Source: Saprospiraceae bacterium (GTDB lineage: Bacteria; Bacteroidota; Bacteroidia; Chitinophagales; Saprospiraceae). Taken from it: a stretch of DNA of 64,000 nt. The notes below the pieces were generated by a model. That model saw only the letters and a program-made list of their open reading frames with translations. It searched no databases and was not told the DNA's origin. Both the position numbers and the translations under genes were made by a program. This document shows, piece after piece, positions 32,920 to 41,573 of the stretch (position 1 is its first letter; every line of letters begins with the position of its first letter). The stretch lies in contig JAHDHL010000022.1 of the NCBI GenBank assembly GCA_020631355.1, forward strand, positions 28,705 to 92,704, read 5' to 3'.

Positions 32920-34776
32920 CTACAAATTATAACCTCCATTCTTATATACATACTCTGCAATATCCCTTCTCATTTGCTTCACATTCACATCATATGGACG
33001 AGTCAGTATCTTGGTGATTCGCTTCAGGGTCTTTTTCTCAGAACCTGATGCAAAGCCATTGATGGATTCATCCGCAGCCTTTCTTGCGATGTCCAATGCC
33101 TCATAAAGGTAAACTTGTAATGCTTTCCTTCTGATTTCCAAATCCTTACCCTTATGGATTCCCTTTCTCTCCAATTTCTGAACTTTCAACAGGGTGGATT
33201 CAGCAATGTATGCTTCTGCGAGGATGTCTGCAAAATTCATTACTAACTCTTGCTCGTCCACCATCTTTTCCTTGAGCTTCTGTCCCGCTTTTCCTGAAAG
33301 TGCCATGAATAATACCTTAAGGTTCTTCACGATTCTTTCTTCCTGTTTCCATCCATCATTGGATTTGAATGGTAAGGCTTGCTTGAAAATATACATGGGG
33401 ATTTTCTTACCTGCACCCACCAAATCCACTTCCTTGGTCTTGATGGCCCTCTTGGTCAATTCTGCAAGGGAAAGCATGCGATTGATTTCATTGGTTCCCT
33501 CATAAATTCTTGTGATACGAGCATCACGGTATCCCATTTCGATACCCATTTCAGCAGAGTATCCCATTCCACCATGAATCTGTAAGCATTCATCTATACA
33601 ATAGTCCAAATTTTCCGAGCATTTCACCTTGAGAATGGAACACTCAACCGCATATTCCCTGATGGCACCCAATTTGGAATCATTCTCGGATTTTCCCTCA
33701 TGTAGGAATTGGTCACACTTCATGTTGATATTATGTCCTGTCCTATATACCGCTGCCTCACCTGCGAATGTCAGGACAGCCATTTGGCCAATCTTGTGTT
33801 TCATCGCTCCGAAATTAGCGATGGGTGTATTGAATTGCTCTCTTTGTAATGCGTATTCCGTTGCCTGGTTCACACTCATCTTACAACCTCCAACTGCACC
33901 TGCAGCCAATTTGATACGTCCAGTATTCAGAATATTCAAAGCAATCTTGAATCCTCCATCCCGGTCACCCAATAGATTATCCTTAGGCACCTCACAATTC
34001 TCAAAGAACACCTGTACCGTAGAGGAACCCTTGATTCCCAATTTCTTTTCCTCAGCTCCCAGACTGATACCACCGAATTCCTTTTCCACAATAAAAGCGG
34101 ACAAATTCTTATCATCATCTATCCTAGCGAATACGATGAATACATCAGCAAAACCTCCATTGGTAATCCACATTTTCTGGCCATTGATGATATAGTGTGT
34201 ACCTGCATCATTCAATACCGCAGATGTCTTACCCGAATTGGCATCGGATCCGGAACGAGGTTCCGTAAGACAGTATGAAGCTTTCAATTGGCCGGAAGCA
34301 ATACCTGGAAGGTACTTATCCTTTTGTTCTTGGGTTCCGTAATATACGATGGGCAAGGAACCAATGGATGTCTGGGCACCAATGGTTGTGGCGAATGAGA
34401 ATCCGGGTGCCACTGCCTCCGCAAACAGACAAGTCGTATTGAAATCCAAATCAATACCTCCATACTGCTCTCCTATACTCACTCCACATAATCCCAATTC
34501 TGCTGCTTTTTCAAGCAATTGAATGATTTCATCCCTATCCTTGGTAATTTCGAATTCCCTACCTCTATTCTGGATGGCTTCCATGACTTCCTTTTTACAG
34601 AAATCATAAACCATGTCATGAATCATTCTTTGTTCCTCATTGAATTCCTCAGAGATGAAGATGTTTTCCGGATTTTCTTCCTGAATAAGAAATGAGCAAC
34701 CAGATTGAACAATGCGCTCGGGGGCAGGATATTTCTTAGGGGCATCTACGATTGGGGTATCGACTGTGGTGGTCAT
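32920..34776 (-). CDS. acyl-CoA dehydrogenase with C-terminal extension (VLCAD-like)
   Basis: This FAD enzyme performs the first step of beta-oxidation. The 618-residue length and the C-terminal helical extension after about residue 430 match the very-long-chain/ACAD9-like group. Visible motifs are YCLTEPRSGSDANSGKTSA (FAD-binding), MWITNGGFADVFIVFARI, FNTPIANFGAMKHKIGQMA, CLQIHGGMGYSAEMGIEM and RITRIYEGTNEINRML with the catalytic Glu. It is the first gene of the fadE-fadI-fadJ unit, 55 bases upstream of the thiolase. Electron transfer to ETF is assumed. Confidence 0.92.
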   Translation of the reverse strand: MTTTVDTPIVDAPKKYPAPERIVQSGCSFLIQEENPENIFISEEFNEEQRMIHDMVYDFCKKEVMEAIQNRGREFEITKDRDEIIQLLEKAAELGLCGVSIGEQYGGIDLDFNTTCLFAEAVAPGFSFATTIGAQTSIGSLPIVYYGTQEQKDKYLPGIASGQLKASYCLTEPRSGSDANSGKTSAVLNDAGTHYIINGQKMWITNGGFADVFIVFARIDDDKNLSAFIVEKEFGGISLGAEEKKLGIKGSSTVQVFFENCEVPKDNLLGDRDGGFKIALNILNTGRIKLAAGAVGGCKMSVNQATEYALQREQFNTPIANFGAMKHKIGQMAVLTFAGEAAVYRTGHNINMKCDQFLHEGKSENDSKLGAIREYAVECSILKVKCSENLDYCIDECLQIHGGMGYSAEMGIEMGYRDARITRIYEGTNEINRMLSLAELTKRAIKTKEVDLVGAGKKIPMYIFKQALPFKSNDGWKQEERIVKNLKVLFMALSGKAGQKLKEKMVDEQELVMNFADILAEAYIAESTLLKVQKLERKGIHKGKDLEIRRKALQVYLYEALDIARKAADESINGFASGSEKKTLKRITKILTRPYDVNVKQMRRDIAEYVYKNGGYNL

Positions 34777-34992
34777 GCTTTGTAATATTTAGTTCAACAC
34801 AAAAGTGGTTCAAGTTTGATACTGCAAATATACATCGTAAGCCAAGTCTAAAACCAACTTGATGCGCCATTGGATACAGATTGGCGGCTGATGATTGTTT
34901 TTAAGGTTCAAAATGAATGAAAAAACGATTCTGATACTGTCGCGTGTCTATTTATAGCATGCTGGAATGTTGTTATACATGCCTTATTACAA

Positions 34993-35481
34993 TCACAGCA
35001 TGAGCTGCCAGTATCCGACATCCACCCATTCTCCCATCTTGAATCCTACACTATGATAATGTGCTACTTTCTCATATCCCATTTTTTCATGCAGGGCCTG
35101 GCTCCCTGCATTAGGTAGGGAGATACCTCCTATGACCGTATGATATCCAGCTTTCCTAAGTATATCAATTAAATGGGTATACAATTGAGTCCCAATGCCC
35201 TTACCTCTTGCATCGGGATGCAGGTAAATGGTCGATTCAACAGTATTGCGATAAGCAACTCTTTCATTCCATTCGGATGCATAAGCATAACCAAGGATTT
35301 GTTGTTCATTCTCATATACAATCCAAGGATAATGGGGGACTACCTTTCCGATTCTCCTAAGCATTTCATTGGCATCAATTGGTTCTTCTTCAAAGGACAC
35401 AATCGTATTCTGAATATAATAATTATAGATATCAGCCAATGCCTTGGCATCTGAAGTATCAGGATTGATGTTGCGAATCAT
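34993..35481 (-). CDS. GNAT N-acetyltransferase, phosphinothricin-acetyltransferase-like
   Basis: The 162-residue protein follows the Pat/YncA subgroup of GNAT enzymes: NPDTSDAKALADIYNYYIQN at the start, TIVSFEEEP, then acetyl-CoA-binding motif A in YLHPDARGKGIGTQLYTHLI, and GGISLPNAGSQALHEKMGYE, then GFKMGEWVDVGYWQLML at the end. These enzymes acetylate amino groups of small metabolites or methionine analogues. Its ATG overlaps the stop of the upstream gene (ATGA), so the two are translationally coupled. Confidence 0.88.
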   Translation of the reverse strand: MIRNINPDTSDAKALADIYNYYIQNTIVSFEEEPIDANEMLRRIGKVVPHYPWIVYENEQQILGYAYASEWNERVAYRNTVESTIYLHPDARGKGIGTQLYTHLIDILRKAGYHTVIGGISLPNAGSQALHEKMGYEKVAHYHSVGFKMGEWVDVGYWQLML

Positions 35482-36539
35482 GGTTTATTGCTTAGCATTT
35501 TTCTTCGAAGTACACCGAATGGGTAGGATACTATTTTGAGAATTCTCTTTGACTGGTCATCATTCTCATAAAAATTCACACGAAAAATATCATCATGTAT
35601 TTTCATATCCAAGCCATCATGGAATCCTATTTCGTCATCATTCCCCAAGTACAGTTCATTCACTTGTCCAGAGGAGATATGTATCCAGAAGACTTGGTGA
35701 ATACCAATTACGGGTGCCGTATGATGTACCATTATCATGTCCTTATGGATTTCTACTTTCCCAATGGATGTCCATCTTAATTTTCCAGGCCCTCCTGTCA
35801 AAGAATGGTTGCTATGGAAAAGCCAAGCCCACTTTTTCTTCTTTTGGATATACAGGCCATGTTGGGTCTTATAAATATCTCCTTTAGATGTTGATCCTAT
35901 CCATTGCCCTTTATTACTTGTATCAGAAGTATGTTCTGCCAAGTGATTCGAAAGTTGATGATTATGACCATAATAAATGAGCCAGGCTTTCTGTGTTTTT
36001 CCCTTTGGAAAAAAATTATCCGGTAGGTACAGATTACTGACATCCATTATCAGACATTCCATTTCAGCATGTTGATAGTTTCCTTTCTGCCAATGAATGG
36101 GAACATGAAATTTTCGCTTGAAATAGTGGGAATCCTCATCGAGACCTGATTCAAATTCATAGGCTTGCAGTAGCCAATCAAGAGAGGCCGAACTTTCATC
36201 CTTCATGATCCTATCCAACCCCAAGAGATGCTGGACAGTATCCAATACGGATTGATATGATGTTTCGGTAAGTAAATCGGGTATGGTGATGACACTCAGG
36301 AAATCCCCTTTGCTATATATGGACTTTCCGAATTCATGGGATGACAAATGTTTTCCATCCCTGAAAACAATATCCTCAATATAAGTTTCATACGTTCCAT
36401 ACTGTACGAATGAGAGTGTATCCGTATATCCATCCTTATTATAATCATTTGTCCAATGGAATTCTTGGCCTTGGATACCAACGAAAGGCATCCATATCAT
36501 GAAGAACAACCATCCTATTTTCATCGTACTTGATTTCAT
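35478..36539 (-). CDS. unknown secreted protein of 353 residues
   Basis: A signal peptide is present (MKIGWLFFMIWMPFVGIQG, from either of two in-frame ATGs at 36539 and 36524). The mature part begins with WTNDYNKDGYTDTLSFVQYG, a D-x-N-x-DG calcium-loop-like motif also seen in FG-GAP proteins. It later has many His and Trp residues (IYYGHNHQLSNHLAEHTSD, KKKKWAWLFHSNHS). I do not recognise the family. It is coupled to the downstream GNAT gene by a 4-base overlap. Confidence 0.65.
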   Translation of the reverse strand: MKSSTMKIGWLFFMIWMPFVGIQGQEFHWTNDYNKDGYTDTLSFVQYGTYETYIEDIVFRDGKHLSSHEFGKSIYSKGDFLSVITIPDLLTETSYQSVLDTVQHLLGLDRIMKDESSASLDWLLQAYEFESGLDEDSHYFKRKFHVPIHWQKGNYQHAEMECLIMDVSNLYLPDNFFPKGKTQKAWLIYYGHNHQLSNHLAEHTSDTSNKGQWIGSTSKGDIYKTQHGLYIQKKKKWAWLFHSNHSLTGGPGKLRWTSIGKVEIHKDMIMVHHTAPVIGIHQVFWIHISSGQVNELYLGNDDEIGFHDGLDMKIHDDIFRVNFYENDDQSKRILKIVSYPFGVLRRKMLSNKP

Positions 36540-36557
36540 TATGGTAGAATAACGAAA

Positions 36558-36586
36558 AAGGCATGTAAGTCTATCTTACATGCCTT
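36558..36586 (-). terminator. terminator of the acyl-CoA dehydrogenase gene
   Basis: A perfect 12-bp stem AAGGCATGTAAG / CTTACATGCCTT. On the minus strand it is followed by TTTTCG, which separates the dehydrogenase gene from the next one. Confidence 0.85.
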
Positions 36587-36635
36587 AAATTTATCATTCA
36601 TTTTATTGGGAAACATCCCCAATCCTAAGTCTGGC

Positions 36636-37850
36636 TTAGGCTTTGGCCATCATCTTGGCCTTTCTTTTCTTTCTCAATTCAGCGAAATATTCCTTGAGTA
36701 ATCCCCTTGCAATAAGAAGCTTCATGATTTCATTCGTACCTGCATAGATACGGGTCACCCTTGAATCAGCTAATTGTCTCGAAATGGGGTATTCCCACAT
36801 ATAGCCATAACCACCGAACAGTTGGACACATTCATCCGCCAATTTCCAATGCATATCGGTAGCAGTGTACTTGGCCATAGAACCCAATTCAGGAGTCAGC
36901 TTGTGTTCTGCACACAACTTTGTACAACGATCCACGAATGCCTGATGCAATTGGAGTTGGGTAGCTAATTCCGCTAGTTTGAACTGTGTATTCTGGAATC
37001 CAGCAATCGGTTGTTTGAATGCTCGTCTTTCCAATGTGTATGCAATGGTATCTTCCAAGGCCCCCTCTGCACCTCCGATGGCACCCAAAGCCACCACGAG
37101 TCTTTCCCTTGCCAATTCGGTCATCATATAAATGAAGCCCTTACCTTCCTCACCTAGAAGATTCTCCTTGGGCACCTTCACATCCTCGAAGAATAATTCA
37201 CAAGTATCATTGGCTTTCATTCCCATCTTATGGAATGGTTGGCCCTTGGTAAAACCTTCTGAAGTCGCATCTATGAACAATAGACTGATGCCCTCCTGTG
37301 GTGTTCCCGGATTCGTCTTAACAGCCACGATTGCAAAATCGCACATATATCCATTCGTGATGAAAGTCTTGGAACCATTGACCAAATAGTGGTCACCCAT
37401 ATCCACAGCACGGGTTTGTAAAGCCTGTAAATCAGAACCACAACTCGGCTCAGTCATTCCGATGGCAGCAATCCATTCTCCGGTGGCCATCTTTCTGAGA
37501 TACTTCTGCTTCTGGTCTTCCGAACCATATTTGAGGATATATGGTGCTACGATGTCCGAATGAAGAAAGAACCCTGGGCCAGTGCAACCCATCTTACCCA
37601 ATTCTTCCATAAACATGGCGCTGAATGTAAAATCCATTCCGGTTCCTCCGTATTCTACAGGCATATCTATACACAATAAACCCAGTTCTCCGGCCTTGGT
37701 CCACAATTCCCTACTGACATGACCTTTTTCTTCCCATTCGTCATGATAAGGCTTCACTTCAGCATTAATAAAATCAATCATGGTCTGGCGAACCATGTCA
37801 TGCTCCTCCGAAGCATAAATTTCTCTTTCTAGCTTAATATCAGCGTACAT
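36636..37850 (-). CDS. acyl-CoA dehydrogenase, IVD/long-chain type catalytic base
   Basis: The 404-residue FAD enzyme has AAIGMTEPSCGSDLQALQTRA, FITNGYMCDFAIVAVKT, FKQPIAGFQNTQFKLAELA, CVQLFGGYGYMWEYPI and RVTRIYAGTNEIMKLL. In most family members the YEGT motif carries the catalytic Glu; here it is YAGT. In isovaleryl-CoA and long-chain dehydrogenases the base instead sits in an earlier helix, and the matching segment here is LARERLVVALGAIGG, so Glu in RERLV is the likely base. The substrate is therefore probably a long-chain or branched acyl-CoA. It is divergent from the TetR gene. Confidence 0.9.
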   Translation of the reverse strand: MYADIKLEREIYASEEHDMVRQTMIDFINAEVKPYHDEWEEKGHVSRELWTKAGELGLLCIDMPVEYGGTGMDFTFSAMFMEELGKMGCTGPGFFLHSDIVAPYILKYGSEDQKQKYLRKMATGEWIAAIGMTEPSCGSDLQALQTRAVDMGDHYLVNGSKTFITNGYMCDFAIVAVKTNPGTPQEGISLLFIDATSEGFTKGQPFHKMGMKANDTCELFFEDVKVPKENLLGEEGKGFIYMMTELARERLVVALGAIGGAEGALEDTIAYTLERRAFKQPIAGFQNTQFKLAELATQLQLHQAFVDRCTKLCAEHKLTPELGSMAKYTATDMHWKLADECVQLFGGYGYMWEYPISRQLADSRVTRIYAGTNEIMKLLIARGLLKEYFAELRKKRKAKMMAKA

Positions 37851-38065
37851 AATTCAGTTTTAACGAAGATAGTTAGCGGAAATATATCCGTTTCGATATG
37901 ATGCAAATTGCTTGTTATCAGTATTTTTTAGTTAAAACGCCCTGTTTATTTATGAATTCATACTTTTAAGGCGCATTTCTAAACTGTTGTCAAAGATAAG
38001 TATTTCGTATTTGTTATGCCTAGAGGTTAGATTCAACACATATCCAAGATTCGTTGAATTTTTGA

Positions 38066-38073
38066 TATATTTG
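38066..38073 (+). promoter_or_regulatory. candidate -7 box of the tetR-like gene
   Basis: TATATTTG fits TAnnTTTG and lies 21 bases before the ATG at 38095, implying a very short leader. A clear -33 TTG at the usual distance is not seen. Confidence 0.45.
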
Positions 38074-38094
38074 GCACTTACGAGTCTTCCCAAC

Positions 38095-38670
38095 ATGAAA
38101 AAAACGAAAAGACAGGTCATTCTTGATACTGCTGCCAAATTATTCCGAAAAAAAGGATTTGCCGCTACCTCCATGAGAGATTTGGCCAAGGCAGTGGGAA
38201 TGGAAGCAGCCAGTCTTTACAATCACATCAAATCCAAGCAGGAAATCCTATCCGCACTTCTTCTTGGTGCCGCACAGCAATATACCGATGGGATGAATAA
38301 TGTAAAGGAGTCTGCTGTTACGCCACTGGAAAAAATGGACCAGTTGATTGCCCTACATATCAGCATCGCCATCCAACATCCCAATACCATCTCATTGATG
38401 ACCCAAGAATGGGTTCATCTGGAGGGTGAACCCTATGATAGTTTCTCATCCCAAAGAAAAGCTTATGAGAATGATTTCAGGGAAATTATCATTGCAGGTA
38501 TCGAAGCGGGACAGTTGAAGAAAGTGAATCCGGATATTGCTTTGTTTTCCATATTATCCACTATGCGATGGTTCTATGCCTGGTATTCCAAAAAGGATGG
38601 CTTATCACTAAAGGAGTTGGAAAAGGAATTTTCCGAAGTTCTTATAGGAGGCCTGAAGCATAAAGCCTAG
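38095..38670 (+). CDS. TetR/AcrR-family regulator (fatty-acid type)
   Basis: The 191-residue repressor has an N-terminal helix-turn-helix (MKKTKRQVILDTAAKLFRKK, then GFAATSMRDLAKAVGMEAAS and LYNHIKSKQEIL). An all-helical ligand domain follows, with the C-terminal pattern of TetR_C_33/FadR-like regulators. The ATG at 38095 is preferred because it places the HTH directly at the N-terminus; the frame is open 36 codons upstream. It is divergently arranged with the acyl-CoA dehydrogenase gene, so an acyl-CoA-responsive repressor of fatty-acid genes is a sensible inference. Confidence 0.9.
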   Translation: MKKTKRQVILDTAAKLFRKKGFAATSMRDLAKAVGMEAASLYNHIKSKQEILSALLLGAAQQYTDGMNNVKESAVTPLEKMDQLIALHISIAIQHPNTISLMTQEWVHLEGEPYDSFSSQRKAYENDFREIIIAGIEAGQLKKVNPDIALFSILSTMRWFYAWYSKKDGLSLKELEKEFSEVLIGGLKHKA

Positions 38671-38748
38671 ATACTGAATAACCCGTCTGATAGACATCTC
38701 ACTTTTCAAGGATTAATTACTCATACATATAGAAAAGGTACGTTCTGT

Positions 38749-39120
38749 ATGAATAGAAATAATGAAATAGGCCAAAAAGGAGAATCCATTGCCGTGAGGT
38801 ATCTTTCAGATAAAGGATTTCAAATACTAGAAAGGAACTGGAGATTCAAGAAAGCCGAAGTGGATATCATAGCCAAGGATACAATCCAAAATGTATTATT
38901 GTTCATAGAAGTCAAAACCCGAACGAGTGCATCATTCGGTCATCCGAGTTGTTTTGTGGATGAAAAAAAAGAAGTGTTACTGTACGACGCAGCTACCGCC
39001 TATTGTGAGGGTATAGGCCATGATTGGGAAATCAGATTCGATATCATTGGAATCCTGTACTATGGAGACCAATATGAATTGAATCATATCGAGGATGCTT
39101 TTTTTCCTTGGGATATTTAG
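38749..39120 (+). CDS. yraN: YraN/UPF0102 endonuclease-like protein
   Basis: The 123-residue protein has the restriction-endonuclease-like core of UPF0102: GQKGESIAVRYLSDKGFQIL, RNWRFKKAEVDIIAKD and LLFIEVKTRTSASFG, which together give the E-D-ExK acidic set. These proteins are widespread and are linked to Holliday-junction or DNA processing without a settled role. It lies 78 bases after the TetR gene on the same strand and ends at a bidirectional terminator. Confidence 0.9.
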   Translation: MNRNNEIGQKGESIAVRYLSDKGFQILERNWRFKKAEVDIIAKDTIQNVLLFIEVKTRTSASFGHPSCFVDEKKEVLLYDAATAYCEGIGHDWEIRFDIIGILYYGDQYELNHIEDAFFPWDI

Positions 39121-39129
39121 CATTGGAAC

Positions 39130-39166
39130 ATGATGGTGGCCTAGATGTCAGTTAGGCCACCATCAT
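39130..39166. terminator. bidirectional terminator between yraN and kbl
   Basis: A 14-bp stem ATGATGGTGGCCTA / TAGGCCACCATCAT with a 9-base loop between convergent genes. Confidence 0.8.
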
Positions 39167-39171
39167 TGGTA

Positions 39172-40359
39172 TTATTTCAATACGCCCAATTCCTTTCCTA
39201 TCTTAGTAAATGCAGCAACGGCTTTTTCCAAATGTGTTCTTTCATGGCCTGCGGATAACTGGACCCTGATTCTGGCTTTCCCCTTGGGTACCACCGGATA
39301 GAAGAAACCAATGACATAAATCCCCTCATCCAACAGTTTGGAAGCGAATTCCTGAGCCAACGGGGCATCATATAGCATAATGGGAACAATCGGATGCTCC
39401 CCGGGTACGATATCAAATCCTGCTTTGGTCATTTCCGAACGGAAAAACTTCGTATTATCCTCCAGTTTATCCCTAAGTGCTGTGGACTGTGATAATACAT
39501 CCAAAACCTTGATGGATGCTCCAACGATAGATGGAGCCACGGTATTAGAAAACAGATATGGTCTTGATTTTTGACGCAACATGTCCACGATTTCCTTGCG
39601 TGCGGAAGTAAATCCTCCGGATGCACCACCCAAAGCCTTGCCTAAGGTTCCAGTAATGATATCCACCCTACCCATAACATCATGGTATTCATGCACACCC
39701 CTACCCGTCTTCCCTAGGAATCCGGTGGAATGGCATTCGTCCACCATAACCATTGCGTCGTATTTATCAGCCAAATCACAAATCTTATCCAATTGGGCAA
39801 TGGTCCCATCCATGGAAAATGAGCCATCTGTTGCAATCAATCTTCTTCTGGCCCCTTGTGCCTCCTTGAGTTTTTCCTCCAAATCAGCCATATCATTATG
39901 TAGGTAACGATAACGTGCCGCTTTGCACAAACGAATACCATCTATAATGGATGCATGATTGAGCTGATCAGAAATGATTGCATCCTCCTTGTGGAGTATC
40001 GGTTCGAATACTCCACCATTTGCATCAAATGCAGCAGCATATAGAATCGTATCTTCCATTCCGAGGAACTCGGAAATCTTTTGTTCCAATTCCTTGTGTA
40101 TATCCTGCGTACCACAAATAAAACGGACTGAGGACATCCCATATCCATGGGAATCTATTGCATCCTTGGCTGCTGCTATCACGTCAGGGTGTGAGGAAAG
40201 TCCCAGATAATTATTGGCACAAAAATTCAGGACTTCCATTCCATTGGTGGATATCTCTGCGGATTGCGGCGTAGTGATGATACGTTCCTCCTTATATAAT
40301 CCCGCAGCCCTGATTTCATCCAGTTCTGTTTGTAGTGATTGTCTTGTTGAATCAAACAT
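39172..40359 (-). CDS. kbl: glycine C-acetyltransferase (2-amino-3-ketobutyrate CoA ligase)
   Basis: This PLP enzyme splits 2-amino-3-ketobutyrate with CoA into glycine and acetyl-CoA, the second step of threonine breakdown. The 395-residue length matches Kbl. Motifs are [61 protein letters not shown] and [15 protein letters not shown] with the PLP lysine. Tdh, which makes the substrate, is encoded 165 bases upstream on the same strand. Confidence 0.95.
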   Translation of the reverse strand: MFDSTRQSLQTELDEIRAAGLYKEERIITTPQSAEISTNGMEVLNFCANNYLGLSSHPDVIAAAKDAIDSHGYGMSSVRFICGTQDIHKELEQKISEFLGMEDTILYAAAFDANGGVFEPILHKEDAIISDQLNHASIIDGIRLCKAARYRYLHNDMADLEEKLKEAQGARRRLIATDGSFSMDGTIAQLDKICDLADKYDAMVMVDECHSTGFLGKTGRGVHEYHDVMGRVDIITGTLGKALGGASGGFTSARKEIVDMLRQKSRPYLFSNTVAPSIVGASIKVLDVLSQSTALRDKLEDNTKFFRSEMTKAGFDIVPGEHPIVPIMLYDAPLAQEFASKLLDEGIYVIGFFYPVVPKGKARIRVQLSAGHERTHLEKAVAAFTKIGKELGVLK

Positions 40360-40524
40360 TTCCTTAGATTTTGAATATTTCTAATTGTTGTATAATGGGT
40401 ATTCAAGTTGCTTTTACAAAGTGTAATCATACATCACTCGGGTTCCAAATACAAGTCACCTGACATATGATTCTTCCTAGGATGGAAAAAGGAATATGAT
40501 ATCCTTTACCACTGGATGTATTGA

Positions 40525-41457
40525 TTATTGCTTCAGATGATACAACATATCCTCTACCATCCGGGGCAAATCAAATGCTTCTTTCCAGCCCCAATCCTTT
40601 CTTGCAGAGGAATCATCCACTGTCTCAACCCACGTCCGTGCAATGAGTTCCCTGAAATCGGGCTCATAGCTGATAGTCAGATTTGGAACATGTTTCCTGA
40701 TTTCCTCATAGATTTCAGCAGGAGTAAAACTCATCGCTTCCAGATTATAACTGGTTCTGCTTTTGATACTCTCCTTTGGTGCTGACATCAATTCTACCGT
40801 AGCTCTCACGGCATCCGGCATATACATCATAGGAAGTCTTGTATCTGACTTGAGAAAACAGGTAAAATGTTCTGATTTCAATGCCTCATGAAAAATATCC
40901 ACGGCATAATCAGTCGTACCACCTCCAGGGAGGGATTCATAGCTGATTAATCCCGGGTATCTGACTGAGCGGATATCCAATCCAAAACGGTCATGATAGT
41001 ATTTGCACCAATTTTCTCCTGCAGCCTTACTGATACCATAAACCGTTTCCGGATTCAGAATGGTATCCTGCGGGGTATCCACTTTCGGAGTGGAACTTCC
41101 AAAAACCGCAATGGTGCTGGGATAGAATATCTTATCTATACCCATCTTCTTGGATGCTTCCAGAATATTGAGTAATCCATCCATATTCACTTTCCATGTG
41201 AATGTGGGATTCTCCTCTCCCTTTGCAGAAAGAATCGCTGCCAGATGATAAATCTGATTGATACCCTCTCGTTCAATCAAATCACAAATCATATCAAAAT
41301 TGAGGACATCCAATGTGGAGGACCAGCCAAAGGATTCATCCAAGGGCCGTATATCGGTAGCCAATACGGAATGTGTACCGTAGGCTTTCCGTAATGCGGG
41401 AATGAGGACAGAGCCTAATTGCCCCCCTCCTCCCGTAACTAGGATCTTCGGTTCCAA
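40525..41457 (-). CDS. tdh: L-threonine 3-dehydrogenase, SDR (epimerase-like) type
   Basis: The NAD enzyme oxidises threonine to 2-amino-3-ketobutyrate. This is the short-chain-dehydrogenase form, not the zinc form of E. coli. The 310-residue protein has the Rossmann start KILVTGGGGQLGSVL, YHLAAILSAKGEENP and the catalytic Tyr-Lys pair in ETVYGISKAAGENW. SVRYPGLISYESLPGGGTTD and MMYMPDAVRATVELM are typical of this family. The start is TTG at 41457; no in-frame ATG lies near. A textbook promoter lies just upstream. With kbl it forms the threonine-to-glycine pathway. Confidence 0.93.
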   Translation of the reverse strand: MEPKILVTGGGGQLGSVLIPALRKAYGTHSVLATDIRPLDESFGWSSTLDVLNFDMICDLIEREGINQIYHLAAILSAKGEENPTFTWKVNMDGLLNILEASKKMGIDKIFYPSTIAVFGSSTPKVDTPQDTILNPETVYGISKAAGENWCKYYHDRFGLDIRSVRYPGLISYESLPGGGTTDYAVDIFHEALKSEHFTCFLKSDTRLPMMYMPDAVRATVELMSAPKESIKSRTSYNLEAMSFTPAEIYEEIRKHVPNLTISYEPDFRELIARTWVETVDDSSARKDWGWKEAFDLPRMVEDMLYHLKQ

Positions 41458-41480
41458 AATGGTTAGGTTTGGTTTCGAGG

Positions 41481-41510
41481 CAAATTTAAGAAAGGTCTGT
41501 TCGTTTGCAA
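41481..41510 (-). promoter_or_regulatory. tdh promoter (Bacteroidota -33/-7 type)
   Basis: On the minus strand TTG (41508-41510) and TAAATTTG (41481-41488) are separated by 19 bases, the consensus arrangement. The -7 box lies 23 bases before the TTG start codon. Confidence 0.7.
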
Positions 41511-41573
41511 TGTTTATGGCTAAAAAACATGCCTAGTGCCAAATTTTAAAGAAATTCAAAATTCATTCTCCAA

